64,000 nt of DNA from assembly GCF_018309085.1 (NCBI RefSeq), contig NZ_CP070502.1, forward strand, positions 1,116,001-1,180,000, given 5' to 3'. This document shows, in pieces, positions 27,011 through 35,086 of the stretch. Under the pieces are notes generated by a model, which saw only the letters and a program-made list of their open reading frames with translations, did no database searches and was not told the origin of the DNA. Origin of the DNA: Sporosarcina sp. Marseille-Q4063 (GTDB lineage Bacteria > Bacillota > Bacilli > Bacillales_A > Planococcaceae). Positions within the stretch are counted from its first letter, which is position 1. Each line of letters starts with the position of its first letter. Both the position numbers and the translations under genes were made by a program.

Positions 27011-27324
27011 CTAAATCCCCCCATTGATTGCCATGAAAAATGAATGCTGTTAAAATCGAATGTGTTCATTTTTCGTTTCCAGTTTATTGTAACACATCAT
27101 CAAAATCTCAAAGCATTCACTCATCACCTTGCTAAATCTATATCTTGGAATTGGAAGAAGCAGCATTTACCAAACCGTTTATTCAATTCCATTTCTCCTA
27201 AAAAGTAATATTAAAGGGATTAATGCCGACTTAATAGAATTATAGACATAAGGAGTGTTTTTACTAACGGGGCAGGTTAGCTCAACAAAACATATGGGTT
27301 ATCATGGTAATAAGGGGTGTCTAA
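27011..27324. other. Intergenic stretch with the second promoter-like module
   Basis: 314 bp with no gene. At 27084-27141 it holds a block nearly identical to 14394-14451 (shared TCAAAGCATTCACTCATCA). On the minus strand it ends in GTTACAAT, a -10-like hexamer ~75 bp before the TTG start of 26702-27010. The remainder (27142-27324) shows only short AT-rich sequence leading to the broken gene at 27325. Confidence 0.45.
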
Positions 27325-27596
27325 ATGAGGTTGGTTCTTCAAGCATTTATCGGTTCAATTGTAATTCATGTAGTCTATTTTGTCGGTATGATGTTAGTCG
27401 GTTATATAAAAACCAGAAATTATAAACCAGAAATTATAAACCAGATATTGCAAGCGCATGGGATAATGTAGAGACACTTCAAAGTGAAGTAGTTTTTAGT
27501 ATGGTTAATTCTCCTTTTTTCTACTTTTTCACATTTGTAGGAGTAGCTGTAATTTGCGGAATTATAATGTTTTCATATAAAAAACTCTTAAACTAA
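27325..27596 (+). pseudogene. Small membrane protein gene broken by a 14-bp tandem duplication
   Basis: The ATG (site AAGGGGTG) starts MRLVLQAFIGSIVIHVVYFV, then GMMLVGYIKTRNYKP. Two back-to-back copies of CCAGAAATTATAAA (27413-27426 and 27427-27440) then shift the frame to a stop at 27470. Removing one copy restores an open frame to 27596 that continues YKPDIASAWDNVETLQSEV and a second membrane helix (FFYFFTFVGVAVICGIIMF), ending KKLLN: an ~85-residue two-helix protein. The fresh, exact duplication suggests recent or reversible loss. Confidence 0.8.
27413..27440 (+). repeat. 14-bp exact tandem duplication
   Basis: Two adjacent copies of CCAGAAATTATAAA. A third partial match (CCAGATATT) follows. 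14 is not a multiple of three, so the copy number sets the reading frame of 27325-27596. Confidence 0.92.
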
Positions 27597-27664
27597 CGGG
27601 CAGGTTAGTTTAAGAAGAAGTACATATTTATGGTAGTATTTATATAAAAAGTAAGGAGGATATT

Positions 27665-28138
27665 ATGAGTAATTCCATTAATTATAAAATGTGGACTGTT
27701 TGTATGATTCAAAGTGAAGAGAAGGTTTTACTTCTGGATAGACAACACGACAATTTCAAAGGATTTATTCCCCCTGGTGGTAAAGTTGAGTTTCCTGAAA
27801 GTATTGTAGAGAGTGCTATCAGAGAAGTAAAAGAAGAAACAGGGTTAGAAGTCAGAAACCTTATTTATAAAGGGCTTTATGAATATGTTAATCCAGTAGC
27901 AAAAGATAGATATATGATATTTAATTACATAACAAAGGAATTCGAGGGTAAACTCTTGGAAGATGCCCCAGAAGGGAAAGCAGTTTGGATAGATATAGAG
28001 AAAGCATATAAACTTCCTATGCAGACATCAATTCAGAGAAGATTTCCTTTGTTTTTCAAAGACGGAACATTCGAAATTCAAGTTGAGTGGAATCACGAAG
28101 AAAATAAAGAAGAGAAAGTTACTATACGAAACACATAA
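27665..28138 (+). CDS. Nudix hydrolase (MutT/8-oxo-dGTPase-like)
   Basis: 157 residues. The Nudix box is complete: G39-x5-E45-x7-R53-E-V-x-E57-E58-x-G60. It hydrolyses nucleoside-diphosphate derivatives. The FIPPGGK entry and the short length place it with the MutT/YtkD-like clean-up enzymes, but the substrate is unknown. Strong AAGGAGG site. It is a single plus-strand gene among minus-strand ones. Confidence 0.92.
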   Translation: MSNSINYKMWTVCMIQSEEKVLLLDRQHDNFKGFIPPGGKVEFPESIVESAIREVKEETGLEVRNLIYKGLYEYVNPVAKDRYMIFNYITKEFEGKLLEDAPEGKAVWIDIEKAYKLPMQTSIQRRFPLFFKDGTFEIQVEWNHEENKEEKVTIRNT

Positions 28139-28234
28139 AACTTCTTATTCAACTAACGTCGTGCTTTAGTTGAAGATTAGGCTACCTGTCCATGGCAGCT
28201 TTTTCTTATTGGCTCGATCAAGCTGTATGCTTCC

Positions 28235-28552
28235 GTCATTTTCTTGTTGGGTGGCAATATTCTTAATCTAAATGCTTTTTTGATGGAATATGAATTATCG
28301 GATTCGATTAAAAAAGCAGCGCCGTTGTGAAAGGAGCAAGCGCTGGTGCAATCAACATATCCGCTAAGTTATGCTCGAAAAACTTTGGAGGTGAAGTTGA
28401 AATGAGCTCTGTTTACGACGGAATCAGTCTTGACAATTTTTCCGTCCTGTCTCATTTTGATCTTGAAAATAACATTGCACTGGTTCAAAGCGAACTATCT
28501 CAGATCCAGAAATTGGATGAGACGCTCTAGTTGTAGTGAATGGCTATGGTTA
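28235..28552 (+). pseudogene. Peptidase S51-like (dipeptidase E-type) fragment
   Basis: VIFLLGGNILNLNAFLMEYEL is followed by a frameshift near 28320, then VVKGASAGAINISAKL (the S51 nucleophile elbow G-A-S-A-G), VYDGISLDNFSVLSHFDL and, after another frameshift near 28525, ALVVVNGYG. The N-terminus is missing. The motif order is that of S51 peptidases or type 1 glutamine-amidotransferase-like proteins. It is inactive by truncation and frameshifts. Confidence 0.75.
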
Positions 28553-28573
28553 GTATTTTGGAGAAGTTGGTCA

Positions 28574-28990
28574 TTATATTTCTCCTTTAGATCCATTAGA
28601 ATAAATCACGCTAACTTTACCAGTGGTCTTCCCTTCCTTTTGAACTCCAATTTCATCAACAACTTTATAACTAGTAATTTCTGTAATACCTTCAGAAAAT
28701 GAGTAGTCAAACTCTGCTGACTTTCCTTCCAGGTTACTCATTTCAATTTCCATCCCGTATGTACCAGTCACTGCATTAAAATCGGTATATTTAAATTTTA
28801 TAGACTTTATATCTGCAAATGTATTTTTCAGCGCAAGTACCGACATTCTCTCTGCTTCAATTTTATCTCCTTCAACTTCTTGCTCTCTTGTTACTTTCCT
28901 ATCCTTTTGGTTATCCACAAACACTTTCCCGCTTATTCCAATCACTATTATTAAACCTATTACAATTAACAACCATACTTTTTTATTCAT
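28574..28990 (-). CDS. Membrane-anchored paralog family, member 4 (subgroup B)
   Basis: 138 residues: anchor (VWLLIVIGLIIVIGISGKVF), Lys/Glu linker, SVLALKNTFADIKSIKF, TGTYGMEIEMSN, end KVSVIYSNGSKGEI. Close to members 3 and 5. The spacing to member 5 (34 bp) suggests a two-gene transcript. GGAAGGAT precedes the ATG. Confidence 0.75.
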   Translation of the reverse strand: MNKKVWLLIVIGLIIVIGISGKVFVDNQKDRKVTREQEVEGDKIEAERMSVLALKNTFADIKSIKFKYTDFNAVTGTYGMEIEMSNLEGKSAEFDYSFSEGITEITSYKVVDEIGVQKEGKTTGKVSVIYSNGSKGEI

Positions 28991-29024
28991 GCATTCGATC
29001 CTTCCTGTAACCTATTTACAGTCA

Positions 29025-29444
29025 TTATATTTCTTCCACATTTCCGTTAGTGTAAATAACATTTACTTTGCTTTTGGTTTCTCCTCTAATTTGAACTTTC
29101 TCTTTATTTATAACTCCCCAACCTTCAATGTCATTGGGTCTGGTAGTAATGAACATGAAATCAAATACTACGAATTCTTCGTCGGCGTTTGTCATTTTAA
29201 CAATCATTGAATAAAAACCTGTCATCTCATTATAATGAATTTGTTCGAATTCTATAGATTTTATATTTGCAAAAGTTTTCTTCAGTGCTACTACAGACAT
29301 TCTCTCTACTTCAATTATCTCCGCTTCTACTTTTTGCTCTCTTGTTACTTCTCTATCTTCCTGATTATCCAAAAACACTTTCCCTGCCATTCCAACTACA
29401 AATAATAAGCCTATTACAATAAATAACCGCACTTTTTTCTTCAT
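29025..29444 (-). CDS. Membrane-anchored paralog family, member 5 (subgroup B)
   Basis: 139 residues: anchor (VRLFIVIGLLFVVGMAGKVF), linker with EVTREQKVEAE (also in member 4), SVVALKKTFANIKSIEFEQ, TGFYSMIVKMTNADE, end KVNVIYTNGNVEEI. Probably the first gene of the pair 29025-28574. Function unknown. Confidence 0.75.
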   Translation of the reverse strand: MKKKVRLFIVIGLLFVVGMAGKVFLDNQEDREVTREQKVEAEIIEVERMSVVALKKTFANIKSIEFEQIHYNEMTGFYSMIVKMTNADEEFVVFDFMFITTRPNDIEGWGVINKEKVQIRGETKSKVNVIYTNGNVEEI

Positions 29445-29564
29445 GCATTTAATCCTTTCTGTGATTTATTTACAAGATAAGATGAGCTTACCACTATGCG
29501 TAGACAATCAGTCTTTTGAACTTGCAGTATTATGTAGATGGAAGTTATTCAAGATAAATATATA

Positions 29565-29610
29565 AAGCCTAATTTCTCCTCATTTAATAGGGAAATTAGG
29601 CTTTTATTAT
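29565..29610 (-). terminator. Terminator of the toxin-antitoxin operon
   Basis: The perfect 12-bp stem AAGCCTAATTTC / GAAATTAGGCTT (29565-29576, 29592-29603) has T-rich flanks on both strands. It lies 35 bp after the toxin stop. Confidence 0.85.
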
Positions 29611-29636
29611 TCAAAAATCACCCGATGGTTGTAGAC

Positions 29637-29912
29637 TCACCTGTCCTTGCTTGAATGTTTGAAATACTCTACATAGCAAATTTCTAGATCCTCAGAGAAT
29701 GAATAGTAAACTATAAATTTATCAATGATAATTTTATAACTGCCATTCCATTCCTCTTTTTTTACTGGAATACTTATACCTAGAAGAATAATTTTTTCCT
29801 GAATATTTTCGAGCAAGCGCTTTTTATATTCAGCAGTCTCATACGGCGTATAATAATGGCTACGTATATTTCGAAAACCTTCTAATGCTTGCTCTGTCCA
29901 CTCAAACTTCAT
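29637..29912 (-). CDS. RelE/ParE-type toxin
   Basis: 91 residues with the RelE/ParE plan: WTEQALEGFRNIRSHYYT (helix 1), YKKRLLENIQEKIILLG (helix 2), then beta strands EWNGSYKIIIDKFIVYYSF and a C-terminal ICYVEYFKHSSKDR strand typical of ribosome-dependent RNases or gyrase poisons. It begins one base after the antitoxin stop, so the two are co-translated. Confidence 0.85.
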   Translation of the reverse strand: MKFEWTEQALEGFRNIRSHYYTPYETAEYKKRLLENIQEKIILLGISIPVKKEEWNGSYKIIIDKFIVYYSFSEDLEICYVEYFKHSSKDR

Positions 29913-30164
29913 TTATAGTTCCCCTTGATCTATCATGTCAACTACTTCCTTTGTTGTGTAGGTTCTTCCATTCAATATATCCCTTTTTGCTTGAAGTAAT
30001 TTTTGTTTTAACTCGTAATCGGCTTCCACATCTTCAGCAACCGTTGTTTCCGGTTTTTCAATCAAAGATAGATAATACTGTTTTCCATCTATTTCAACAA
30101 CCGAATCGCCATCAGAAATAATTTCCTTCATCACTTCTGCAATATGACCTTCAATCTTCTTCAT
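29913..30164 (-). CDS. Antitoxin of the RelE/ParE pair
   Basis: 83 residues, acidic. The N-terminal part (KKIEGHIAEVMKEIISDGDSVVEIDGKQYYLSL) looks like a Phd/YefM-related beta-alpha DNA-binding start, and the tail (EAKRD/TTKEVVDMIDQGEL) is a helix of the toxin-binding type seen in this family. Strong GGAGGAG site. It precedes the toxin, as usual, and probably represses the operon. Confidence 0.8.
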   Translation of the reverse strand: MKKIEGHIAEVMKEIISDGDSVVEIDGKQYYLSLIEKPETTVAEDVEADYELKQKLLQAKRDILNGRTYTTKEVVDMIDQGEL

Positions 30165-30237
30165 ATATAAACTCCTCCTTGGAGATTATTCGAACTAGAA
30201 TCTTATCTTTATTATACAACATAGGAAGCAACTAATT

Positions 30238-31095
30238 CTAATTGGATGTAATGTATTTCAAATCATATGACTCTTTATTTCCGACAGTCGCCTTATATAA
30301 ACTTATACTTCCTGTTGGCGGCACTGATGCGTTTGAATACAATTCGAAATCCTCATTCAATGCAATCGTCCAAATCGCTTGATCATCTCGTTCCAAAACA
30401 ATGGCAAGCGTTCCAAACTGATGAACATTATCCCATTCAAAAAATTCGTCATGGTTATTTTCCATCACATGGATTCCATCAGGTTTGCTGACTACTTTAA
30501 TATTCCCGTTCTGCCAAACACCTTGCATTTCCATGCCGACATAATAGTAGGATCCGCCAGGTTTACGGTCTCCGTATGTCCCTACAAAGGTCTGTACTTT
30601 GTTATCGTTTGTCTGATAGGTAAAGACTGCTACATCATTTGCTAACCATTCCACATGATATTCACCAGTGATTGGATATGGCAATGTAGCTTTTGGACGG
30701 GCTAAGATTCCATAATATGACCGATAATAAATATCCTCGCCTAGTTGCGTTTTTTTAACAGAAAAAACATTGTTAGCATCCGGCGATATGCTGATGATGT
30801 TTTTAATTTCTTTATTGCTTTGGACGAGAAGAAAAAGACTTATAATGATAAATACCCCAGCGTAGCCTGTTGCGATTGCTTTAAATCTTCTTGTGAAATT
30901 AAATAGAATGATTGCACCGTATAAACAGACGACAATGGAAATGTTGATCAAATAAAATAAACGATTATCTATATACTCCATTTGGAATTTATGTTGAAGA
31001 AGTAAATAGCCTATTTGTAAAACGAATAGACCAATAGCTACTAAAAATAATAACCATCCCAGTATGGAGAGTAATTTATTCGCGTTCTGCTTCAT
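30238..31095 (-). CDS. Hypothetical membrane protein, four helices plus exposed domain
   Basis: 285 residues. Three or four hydrophobic helices lie in the first ~115 residues (about 11-31, 45-64, 74-110), followed by a ~170-residue soluble beta-rich domain (EWLANDVAVFTYQTND, then YYYVGMEMQGVW). Not recognised. The start overlaps the end of the upstream BNR-repeat gene by 20 bp, so the two are coupled. GGAGGTGGAG precedes the ATG. Confidence 0.65.
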   Translation of the reverse strand: MKQNANKLLSILGWLLFLVAIGLFVLQIGYLLLQHKFQMEYIDNRLFYLINISIVVCLYGAIILFNFTRRFKAIATGYAGVFIIISLFLLVQSNKEIKNIISISPDANNVFSVKKTQLGEDIYYRSYYGILARPKATLPYPITGEYHVEWLANDVAVFTYQTNDNKVQTFVGTYGDRKPGGSYYYVGMEMQGVWQNGNIKVVSKPDGIHVMENNHDEFFEWDNVHQFGTLAIVLERDDQAIWTIALNEDFELYSNASVPPTGSISLYKATVGNKESYDLKYITSN

Positions 31096-31984
31096 CAGGC
31101 TCCACCTCCAACAGGAATTTCCATGTTACTCCATTATCTTCTGAAATGAACTTACCCTTTACTTTTCCACCCGCATAATCTCCATTGGGGCCTTGATTGA
31201 CAAGGACTGATAAATAATCTTTCTCCTTTATCGGTTCTTCTGCTTGAACGAAAATACGGTCGTAATTTCCCGGTATGTCAAATTGGGCTTGAGTCCAAGT
31301 GTCTCCTCCGTTTTGCGTCATATAAACATCAGGTTCTTCGGGATTAATCGTTCCGTAAGATAGAAATCCAGTCTGTTCATCTACAAAACTTCCAAAGGCG
31401 ATTAATCTAGTTGATGGTAATTCAGCAGTCTTTTCCCAAGTCTCTCCGCCGTCATGGGTTAGAAAAACGGTGGAATACTCCTGCGACATCGTCCGGTCAC
31501 CAGACAAAATTGCATAACCAAACGACTCATTCAAGAAATCCACTTTTTTGAAACGCATCGGCGGGAAAGAATCTGTAATGATACTTTCCTGCCAAGTGTT
31601 GCCTTGGTCGTGCGAATACTTCAATAAAACACTTGTTGCCTCTGCATATAAAAATGCAGCCATATCCTCGGTCAGTACATAACTGTCTTCGATCAGTTCT
31701 GTTTGATTCCCTCGATACTCCCCTTGAAACAGTGATTCAGTATCGATCGGGACCTTCATCCAATCATTACCTTCGTTATAAGTAATGTTCAGTTCATTTT
31801 TTTGCAATGTATAACTGATTGTTTCATTTGTTGTTGGTTTCAAAGATTCGGGTTGTTGCTCCAACGGATTTGTCGGCTGAATTGGTTGTGGAAGTGAAAT
31901 GGGATCTTGTTTTTCATAGATGTAAGTGCTAATAATTAAAACAATAAACATTAACGTTGATAGCATTACCGTAATGCTTCTCAT
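31076..31984 (-). CDS. Exported sialidase/BNR-repeat-like protein
   Basis: 302 residues. N-terminal signal anchor (about 4-17), a Pro/Gln/Asn linker, then a beta-propeller-type region with several Asp-box-like motifs: SHDQGNTWQ, THDGGETWE, TQNGGDTWT and SEDNGVTWK. These repeats occur in sialidase-fold and YCF48-like proteins, but catalytic residues of a sialidase are not visible. Probably an extracytoplasmic binding or assembly protein working with the membrane protein encoded by the overlapping downstream gene. Confidence 0.75.
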   Translation of the reverse strand: MRSITVMLSTLMFIVLIISTYIYEKQDPISLPQPIQPTNPLEQQPESLKPTTNETISYTLQKNELNITYNEGNDWMKVPIDTESLFQGEYRGNQTELIEDSYVLTEDMAAFLYAEATSVLLKYSHDQGNTWQESIITDSFPPMRFKKVDFLNESFGYAILSGDRTMSQEYSTVFLTHDGGETWEKTAELPSTRLIAFGSFVDEQTGFLSYGTINPEEPDVYMTQNGGDTWTQAQFDIPGNYDRIFVQAEEPIKEKDYLSVLVNQGPNGDYAGGKVKGKFISEDNGVTWKFLLEVEPDEAERE

Positions 31985-32039
31985 AATAAGACTCCTTTTT
32001 TGCGACTGACTTGCTGCGGGTATCCCCGCACTATCGGTT

Positions 32040-32939
32040 TTAACGTACGATACTATTTCTCACAAGAAATTTCCCATCAAACGTAATCGGCACCCCTACG
32101 CCATCCAGTTCCGCATGGATATGCAAATGAGGTTCCAACGTATTGCCTGAATTCCCGACCTTGCCAAGTAATTGACCCGTTGTTACTTCTTCCCCATCAG
32201 TTACAGAAACAGTATCATTTTGCATATGTGATAAATAAATAATGGCGTCGTGACCAATACATGATAAAGCGACAAAATTCCCCAGTGTATTTTCCGAATC
32301 CATTTCAGGTGGCGTCATATCAGGTAAGTCATTTCTTGTTTCAAGAACAATCCCATCACATGGGCTATACAATTTTTGTTCATAGATTTCATACTTTTCA
32401 AGGTCTTTTGGGTATAGACCTGTTGCTCGTGTTCCGAGTTTATTTAACCCAAGAATATCTAATGCATATTTTTGCGGTGGATGTGCTTGATGATAATTCA
32501 TTTGCACATGATTTCCCCCGTGCGCTACATAATAAGTCCCGTCCTTAAGAGGAAGCGCTAAGTCGATTGCTTGTTCTTTGACTGAATAGCTTGTAAAAAT
32601 TAATCCGTTATATGCACCAAACACTATTATCAGCAGGGTATTTATGGCGATTGACACTTTTTGACTTCCTTTATAGTTGATTCGCCAAGGTAGGTCTCGT
32701 ACTTTTTTCCAAGAAGTAGCGATTACAATGACAAGTAAGACAATCCACAGGTAGCGCCAATACGAACCAATCCAACTCCAATTTGCTGATTGAAAGATAT
32801 AGGCGATTAATGCTGTGCTTGCCAATACATCTAGCATCCATTCCAATTTACTTTTAAAAGCGGCCCGCCATATAACAAAAAGTAGCCCTGCCGGTAAAAC
32901 AATTAAAAGCCCCAATGAAATTACCATTAGAAAAATCAT
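32040..32939 (-). CDS. Membrane-anchored M23 (LytM-type) peptidase
   Basis: 299 residues: four hydrophobic segments (about 3-25, 38-52, 60-78, 92-110), then an M23 domain with YYVAHGGNHVQ, YALDILG (metal Asp), SPCDGIVLETRND, and GNSGNTLEPHLHIHAELDG (HLH pair). Predicted to act on peptidoglycan cross-links outside the membrane. The domain is a relative of 17768-18475 at this locus. The direction and the short gap suggest it heads an operon with the two downstream membrane genes. Confidence 0.85.
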   Translation of the reverse strand: MIFLMVISLGLLIVLPAGLLFVIWRAAFKSKLEWMLDVLASTALIAYIFQSANWSWIGSYWRYLWIVLLVIVIATSWKKVRDLPWRINYKGSQKVSIAINTLLIIVFGAYNGLIFTSYSVKEQAIDLALPLKDGTYYVAHGGNHVQMNYHQAHPPQKYALDILGLNKLGTRATGLYPKDLEKYEIYEQKLYSPCDGIVLETRNDLPDMTPPEMDSENTLGNFVALSCIGHDAIIYLSHMQNDTVSVTDGEEVTTGQLLGKVGNSGNTLEPHLHIHAELDGVGVPITFDGKFLVRNSIVR

Positions 32940-33119
32940 TAGACATCCCCCTTATTTTTAACGCCTATTTTGATTACGAAGTGTCTATGTAAATAGTTTC
33001 ATATTTCATGCAATAGGTCCCTTTATACCTTTTTAAAGCTAAAAATATCAACGAAGGATAACTTCTTGTTGAAAACCAACACGCCTCTTTTGCGACGCAT
33101 AACTTAATGAGCGTAAGAA

Positions 33120-33148
33120 TTCTGCCTTCGTTTAACAACTGTTATAAT
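33120..33148 (+). promoter_or_regulatory. Extended -10 promoter for the cytosine-deaminase-like gene
   Basis: TGTTATAAT (33140-33148) is an extended -10 with a perfect TATAAT. A weak -35 (TTCTGC) sits 17 bp upstream. The coding start is ~50 bp downstream. Confidence 0.6.
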
Positions 33149-33199
33149 AGTGATTTAATCATGATATATTTGAGAATGGGTAAAGGAGTCATGTATTGT

Positions 33200-34450
33200 A
33201 TGAAGAAATTTATTAATGCGAACATCTATGGGGAGCCAGAGTCCCGTGAAATTTTAGTGGAAAACGGTCAGTTTAAAGCGATAGGTAATGATTTAAACAA
33301 CGCAGATGAAGTGATCGATTTAGAAGGTCGTTTAGTATTACCCCCTTATGTTGACCCTCATTTACACTTAGATTATATCTTTTCAGGTCTAGGCGAAGGT
33401 AATGCGAATGTATCAGGTACGTTATTTGAAGGAATTCAGCGTTGGAGTGATAATAAAAAATCCTTGACTGAAGAAATGGTTCGCGAGCGTGCGATTAAAG
33501 GAATTCAAAAAGAATTGAGCAAAGGTGTTCAATTTATCCGCACACATGTTGATATTACGGATCCTAACTTAACCGGGATGAAAGCATTAATAAAACTGCG
33601 CGAAGAATTAAAAGATATCGTGACACTACAACTTGTTGCATTTCCTCAAGAAGGGTTCTTCCGGTATAAAGGTGCAGAAGCTTTAATGGAAGAAGCACTT
33701 AAAATGGGTGCAGACGTGGCAGGAGGTATTCCTCACTTTGAAATTTCATATGAACATGGTGTTGAATCCTTGAAACGTATTGTGAACATGGCGATAAAAT
33801 ATAACGTGATGATTGATATTCACTGTGATGAAAACGACGATCCAAATAGTCGATTTTTAGAAGTGTTAAATGCGCTTGTTATGGAAGAAAACTATGGACC
33901 ATATACAACTGCAAGTCATACTACTAGCTTTGGTTCTGTAGAAAATAGTTATGCCAATAAGATGTTAGGTCTATTTAAAGAATCAAAAATTAACTTTATT
34001 TCTTGTCCAACTGAAAACGCACATTTGCAAGGACGTGGCGATAGTTATCCGAAACGTCGTGGCTTAACACGCGTGAAAGAGTTGTTGGAAAATGGAAATA
34101 CTGTTGCCTTTGCACAAGATTCTATTGCGGATTACTGGTATCCACTCGGCAACGGAAATATGATGAACATTTTAGACAATGGTATCCATTTAGCGCACTA
34201 TACACACATCGATGAAATCAATAAAGCGTTGGACCTGATTACATACCACGGTGCAAACCTGATGAGAGTTAACGATGAGTATGGCATTGAAGCGGGAAAA
34301 CCAGCTAACTTTATCGTTTTATATGCACAAGATCCTTACGAAGCCATTCGTGAGCGTGCTGAAGTACTGATGTCAGTTAGACATGGTAATTATTTATTTA
34401 AACGTGAACCACGGAAAAATGAAGTAGAAATTGATTTCTTAAAACAATAA
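33200..34450 (+). CDS. Cytosine-deaminase-type amidohydrolase
   Basis: 416 residues from the ATG of MKKFINANIYG (in-frame ATGs further up are less likely). Metal ligands as in CodA: H54-L-H56 in VDPHLHLDY, H208 and E211 in DIHCDENDDPNSRF, H240, and D307 in AQDSIADYWYPLG. The family deaminates cytosine or related ring compounds to the oxo form plus ammonia; isocytosine, creatinine or N-substituted triazine use cannot be excluded. No permease or urea-cycle partner is adjacent. It is flanked by an extended -10 promoter and stands alone. Confidence 0.85.
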   Translation: MKKFINANIYGEPESREILVENGQFKAIGNDLNNADEVIDLEGRLVLPPYVDPHLHLDYIFSGLGEGNANVSGTLFEGIQRWSDNKKSLTEEMVRERAIKGIQKELSKGVQFIRTHVDITDPNLTGMKALIKLREELKDIVTLQLVAFPQEGFFRYKGAEALMEEALKMGADVAGGIPHFEISYEHGVESLKRIVNMAIKYNVMIDIHCDENDDPNSRFLEVLNALVMEENYGPYTTASHTTSFGSVENSYANKMLGLFKESKINFISCPTENAHLQGRGDSYPKRRGLTRVKELLENGNTVAFAQDSIADYWYPLGNGNMMNILDNGIHLAHYTHIDEINKALDLITYHGANLMRVNDEYGIEAGKPANFIVLYAQDPYEAIRERAEVLMSVRHGNYLFKREPRKNEVEIDFLKQ

Positions 34451-34587
34451 TAAGGTTCCATCATCATCCTTAAAGCGATTATTCTCCTCGACACATTCTG
34501 AGGGCTTACTAGGAAAAATCACTCGTAATGTTATACTTGTTTTACAGTTTTGATTAATTTTCAATTAAATCAAAGCGAGGGAGTAAA

Positions 34588-34947
34588 ATGACGAATTATT
34601 ATTATTTAGCATCAGACCAGAAATTAGGATTAGGTAATGCTTCGCTTGATTTTGTAGAGACAGAACCGTGGATGATTCCAGGGTTCGATTATCCAGTTCA
34701 GAGAGAGATTTTTAATGGTGTAGAAAAAGAGTGGGAGCTACGTGAATTACTACAATATATTCGTAATTACACCGCACCTCATAAAGTTTGTTCAGTGCAA
34801 GTAGCTCATTTAATAAATTCGAATCTAGTTGAACTAAGCGTACAGAAAAAGTCTAGCTTACAATTACATGAGATCGTTGACCCTAAGCAACTTATGCTGC
34901 AAGAAGGACATATGTTGACTATTAATAAAGTTCCAATCTCTCAGTAA
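34588..34947 (+). CDS. Hypothetical protein
   Basis: 119 residues, cytoplasmic. It starts with NYYYLASDQKLGLGNASLDF and has a helical mid part (WELRELLQYIRNYTAPHKVC). I do not recognise the family. Strong GAGGGAG site and its own terminator 27 bp after the stop, so it is a single-gene unit. Confidence 0.7.
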   Translation: MTNYYYLASDQKLGLGNASLDFVETEPWMIPGFDYPVQREIFNGVEKEWELRELLQYIRNYTAPHKVCSVQVAHLINSNLVELSVQKKSSLQLHEIVDPKQLMLQEGHMLTINKVPISQ

Positions 34948-34973
34948 TTCCTTGTGTACCCAAATACAAATAT

Positions 34974-35010
34974 AGGCCAATCAAACATTGATTTGATTGG
35001 CCTTTTAATT
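34974..35010 (+). terminator. Rho-independent terminator
   Basis: The stem AGGCCAATCAAA / TTTGATTGGCCT (34974-34985, 34992-35003) is perfect over 12 bp, with TTTTAATTTT after it. Confidence 0.9.
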
Positions 35011-35086
35011 TTCTATATACAGTTGTAGTTTATTGTCTGAATAGTGTCTTGCCAGGTACCCAAAATTTAGGGGTTTTTACATTCTA

